A DNA stretch of 7,164 nucleotides from Clostridia bacterium. Lineage in GTDB: Bacteria; Bacillota; Clostridia; Oscillospirales; CAG-272. The stretch is from positions 1-7,164 of the forward strand of contig JAGAMJ010000136.1 in NCBI GenBank assembly GCA_017624795.1. The letters run 5' to 3'. The notes beneath the pieces are model-generated. The model searched no databases, was not told the DNA's origin, and saw only the letters and a list, made by a program, of their open reading frames with translations. The position numbers and the translations under genes are program-made. Of this stretch, positions 5,463 to 7,164 are shown piece by piece. Positions within the stretch are counted from its first letter, which is position 1, and the number at the start of each line of letters is the position of its first letter.

Positions 5463-6842
5463 TTAGCCCCGATTCCGAAGCCCTTTTGGATAGTGATTTT
5501 TCAATCGCCCCGAAACGATCTTGCCACCGCCCAAGGGTGCGCCCTCATAGAGCACGACAGCATAGCCGTTGCCGCACGCGCACTCATTTTCGGTGAGAGG
5601 GATCTCCTCACCGCGTAAGTAAGCAAGCACACGGGGGTCACCGTTTGAAAGCTCCACGCGGCGGCGGTAGCTCTTGCCGTGAGCCGAGGCAAACTGATGA
5701 TGCGGCTCAATACGCCCTTTTTGCAGTGTGCCAAGGCACACCCCGGGCGCAAAAACGCCCCTTGACGGAACGGGAAGGTCGGGCGTCAGCCAAAGCGTAT
5801 CGCGCAGAAGTGTGACCGTGACGTCCTCGGGGACCTGTTCAAGAGTTTCCGTGAGAAATCCGCGTGCAAGCGCCAGCGTTTTCGCGTCGGGCGAGGGGAG
5901 GGAATTTTGTGTTTTGGCAGCTTTTTTGCACACCGTATCGGCACTTTTTTGCAATAATGCCACAAATTGCCCCTCACCGGGGGAAATGTGCGGATAAAAA
6001 CGGCGGCACAGTGACAGGTCGCGTGCAGCACCGTCGAAATTGATGCCGTCGGCAGTGACCGCCGCGATCGCGGGGGAAACGGGGATCAGCGAAAAGTCGG
6101 AGTGCGCGCTCAAAAACGCATCTATGTTCTGCTCGTTTTCTTCCAAGGAAAAGGTGCAGGTCGAATACAGAAGCCGTCCGCCGGGTGCGACCAGCGCCGC
6201 CGCATTCTCCAAAATATCGCGCTGACGCGCGGCACACATCTCGACGTTTTCCTCGCTCCATTCCTCGCTCGCCACCTCATATTTGCGGAACATTCCCTCG
6301 CCCGAGCAGGGCACGTCTGCGACGACAAGATCAAAGCACGCGCCGTAAAAGCTTGCAAGCGCGTCGGTCGAAAGGTTGGTGACGACCGTGTTTTTTGCGC
6401 CGATGCGCTCCACGTTGCCTTGCAAGATGCGGCAGCGCCCCGCGACGTATTCGTTTGAAACAAGTACACCCGTATCCCCAATGGCGGCGGCAAGCTGCGT
6501 CGATTTTCCGCCCGGGGCAGCGCAAAGATCAATGGCTCGGATACCCTTTTGCGGTATCGCCGCGCACACGGTGCAAACGGCGGAAGGATCCTGCATATAA
6601 AACATTCCCGCGTGGTGGGCGGGCAGAGCGCCGACCTTATCCTCGGGGGCGTAGTAGGTATCGGGGGCAAAGGGTAAGGGCTTGACCGCAAAGGGCAGCA
6701 ACGGTATCAGTTTTTCGCTGCTTGTTTTGATCGTGTTGACACGTAGCGCACGAATGGCGGGCGCTTCCAGCGCCGCTTCAAACGCTACAAAGTCCGCGCC
6801 AAGCATTTCGCGCATGCGGTTTGTAAATTTTTCGGGGATCAT
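5463..6842 (-). CDS. RsmF/NSUN-family RNA cytosine-C5 methyltransferase
   Basis: The protein (459 residues) transfers a methyl group from S-adenosylmethionine to C5 of cytosine in rRNA or tRNA. After an N-terminal domain (LRVNTIKT at 33-40) come the SAM-binding motif DLCAAPGGK (105-113), motif IV DVPCSGEG with Cys179, and motif VI YSTCTF with Cys229. The two cysteines are those used for catalysis and product release in this family. The C-terminal part ends in a PUA-like domain of the RsmF type (KSYRRRVELSNGDPRVLAYLRGEEI to GRLKNHYPKGLR, here only named by its ends). Start ATG 6840-6842 (MIPEKFTNRM) is chosen over an upstream in-frame ATG because AGGAGA lies 9 bases before it and the extra 31 residues would cross the promoter. 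Homologues are named RsmF or simply RsmB/NOP family; whether this one acts on 16S rRNA or tRNA cannot be told from sequence. Confidence 0.92.
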   Translation of the reverse strand: MIPEKFTNRMREMLGADFVAFEAALEAPAIRALRVNTIKTSSEKLIPLLPFAVKPLPFAPDTYYAPEDKVGALPAHHAGMFYMQDPSAVCTVCAAIPQKGIRAIDLCAAPGGKSTQLAAAIGDTGVLVSNEYVAGRCRILQGNVERIGAKNTVVTNLSTDALASFYGACFDLVVADVPCSGEGMFRKYEVASEEWSEENVEMCAARQRDILENAAALVAPGGRLLYSTCTFSLEENEQNIDAFLSAHSDFSLIPVSPAIAAVTADGINFDGAARDLSLCRRFYPHISPGEGQFVALLQKSADTVCKKAAKTQNSLPSPDAKTLALARGFLTETLEQVPEDVTVTLLRDTLWLTPDLPVPSRGVFAPGVCLGTLQKGRIEPHHQFASAHGKSYRRRVELSNGDPRVLAYLRGEEIPLTENECACGNGYAVVLYEGAPLGGGKIVSGRLKNHYPKGLRNRG

Positions 6843-6851
6843 GGTGTAACA

Positions 6852-6857
6852 TCTCCT
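6852..6857 (-). promoter_or_regulatory. Ribosome binding site deciding the methyltransferase start
   Basis: AGGAGA on the - strand, 9 bases upstream of the ATG at 6840-6842. It selects this start over the in-frame ATG at 6935, which lies beyond the promoter. Confidence 0.82.
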
Positions 6858-6869
6858 TTTTAGGGGGAT

Positions 6870-6884
6870 TATACTGAAAGTATA
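6870..6884. promoter_or_regulatory. 15-base dyad over the methyltransferase -10 region
   Basis: TATACT-GAA-AGTATA is a perfect 6-bp inverted repeat with a 3-base centre. On the - strand its first arm is the -10 hexamer and its second arm overlaps the alternative TATAAT, so it covers the melting region and start site. It may be an operator or simply two overlapping -10-like sequences on both strands. Confidence 0.35.
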
Positions 6885-6908
6885 AACCCGTTGATCGCTT
6901 TTTGTCAA
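6879..6908 (-). promoter_or_regulatory. Promoter of the methyltransferase gene
   Basis: On the - strand, a perfect TTGACA (6903-6908) is followed after 18 bases by TATACT (6879-6884). A second -10-like TATAAT at 6868-6873 has no good -35 at the right distance. Transcription would begin close to 6872, leaving a leader of about 15 bases before the ribosome binding site. Confidence 0.65.
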
Positions 6909-6928
6909 TAAGTTTTTCCAAAAAGGGC

Positions 6929-6957
6929 TTGACAAGAGAAATACACTGTGATATAAT
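6929..6957 (+). promoter_or_regulatory. Consensus sigma-A promoter of the tRNA operon
   Basis: TTGACA (6929-6934) and TATAAT (6952-6957) match the consensus exactly with a 17-base spacer. An A/T-rich stretch with TTTTTCCAAAAA (6913-6924) lies at the place of an UP element. Such strong promoters are typical of stable-RNA genes. Transcription would start near 6964, about 30 bases before the first tRNA; the leader holds a small CGCC-CTTC-GGCG hairpin (about 6977-6988). Confidence 0.88.
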
Positions 6958-6995
6958 ATACAGGCATTTGAAGGGGCGCCCTTCGGCGAAGATAT

Positions 6996-7083
6996 GCCGG
7001 AATGGCGGAACTGGCAGACGCCCGGGACTTAAAATCCCGTGATACTTTGTATCGTACCGGTTCGATCCCGGCTTCCGGCACCA
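6996..7083 (+). tRNA. tRNA-Leu (anticodon UAA)
   Basis: The acceptor arms GCCGGAA (6996-7002) and TTCCGGC (7073-7079) pair fully; discriminator A and encoded CCA follow (7080-7083). The anticodon stem is CGGGA (7023-7027) with TCCCG (7035-7039) around loop CTTAAAA, giving anticodon TAA at 7030-7032. A long variable arm, GATAC-TTT-GTATC (7041-7053), marks a class II tRNA and agrees with leucine. The T loop is TTCGATC (7061-7067). The T stem has one A·C mismatch at its outer pair (7056 with 7072). It reads UUA, and UUG by wobble. Confidence 0.96.
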
Positions 7084-7099
7084 CTTCTAAATTTCATAT

Positions 7100-7164
<65 letters not shown>

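Noticed and set aside
6843..6935. A 31-residue N-terminal extension of the methyltransferase
   Set aside because: It would be translated across the -35/-10 region and ribosome binding site of the gene itself, and the family normally starts near the chosen Met.

Overview
The window looks like a piece of a chromosome from a low-to-mid G+C Gram-positive, most likely a Clostridia-type gut bacterium. The grounds are strong AGGAG-type ribosome binding sites, consensus sigma-A promoters, roughly half G+C, an RsmF-type methyltransferase with the Firmicutes layout, and a tRNA-Leu(UAA)/initiator tRNA-Met pair with encoded CCA. This assignment is an inference from style; no marker fixes the species. There is no phage, transposon, CRISPR or plasmid signature.

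Left part (1-2910, + strand). A 5'-truncated HflK-like SPFH membrane-scaffold gene is followed 16 bases later by a P1B-type (heavy-metal) ATPase gene, and the pair ends at a strong 16-bp hairpin terminator. The pump has no N-terminal metal-binding domain, while the scaffold protein carries an unusual His/Cys-bearing insert. The pump's reading frame is broken by one extra base near 1910, which separates the membrane half from the catalytic half.

Middle (2911-5462). Between the convergent units lie a G+C-rich inverted-repeat element and a second hairpin. On the - strand follows a two-gene ABC exporter operon: an ATPase (4666-5391) with a clear promoter, then a large permease (3021-4661) four bases downstream. 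The permease is interrupted by one in-frame TGA at 4149-4151, in the middle of a membrane helix. The two parts are in the same frame, so this is a single gene with a nonsense codon rather than two permeases.

Right part (5463-7164). An RsmF/NSUN-type RNA m5C methyltransferase gene reads leftwards. It diverges from a tRNA operon driven by a perfect TTGACA-17-TATAAT promoter that makes tRNA-Leu(UAA) and an initiator tRNA-Met, cut off by the window end. The divergent intergenic region also holds a 15-base dyad over the methyltransferase promoter.

I do not see a clearly new multi-gene system. The points most worth checking are the paired SPFH/metal-pump operon with its His/Cys insert, and the two reading-frame breaks in neighbouring transporter genes, which may be real decay, recoding, or assembly error.
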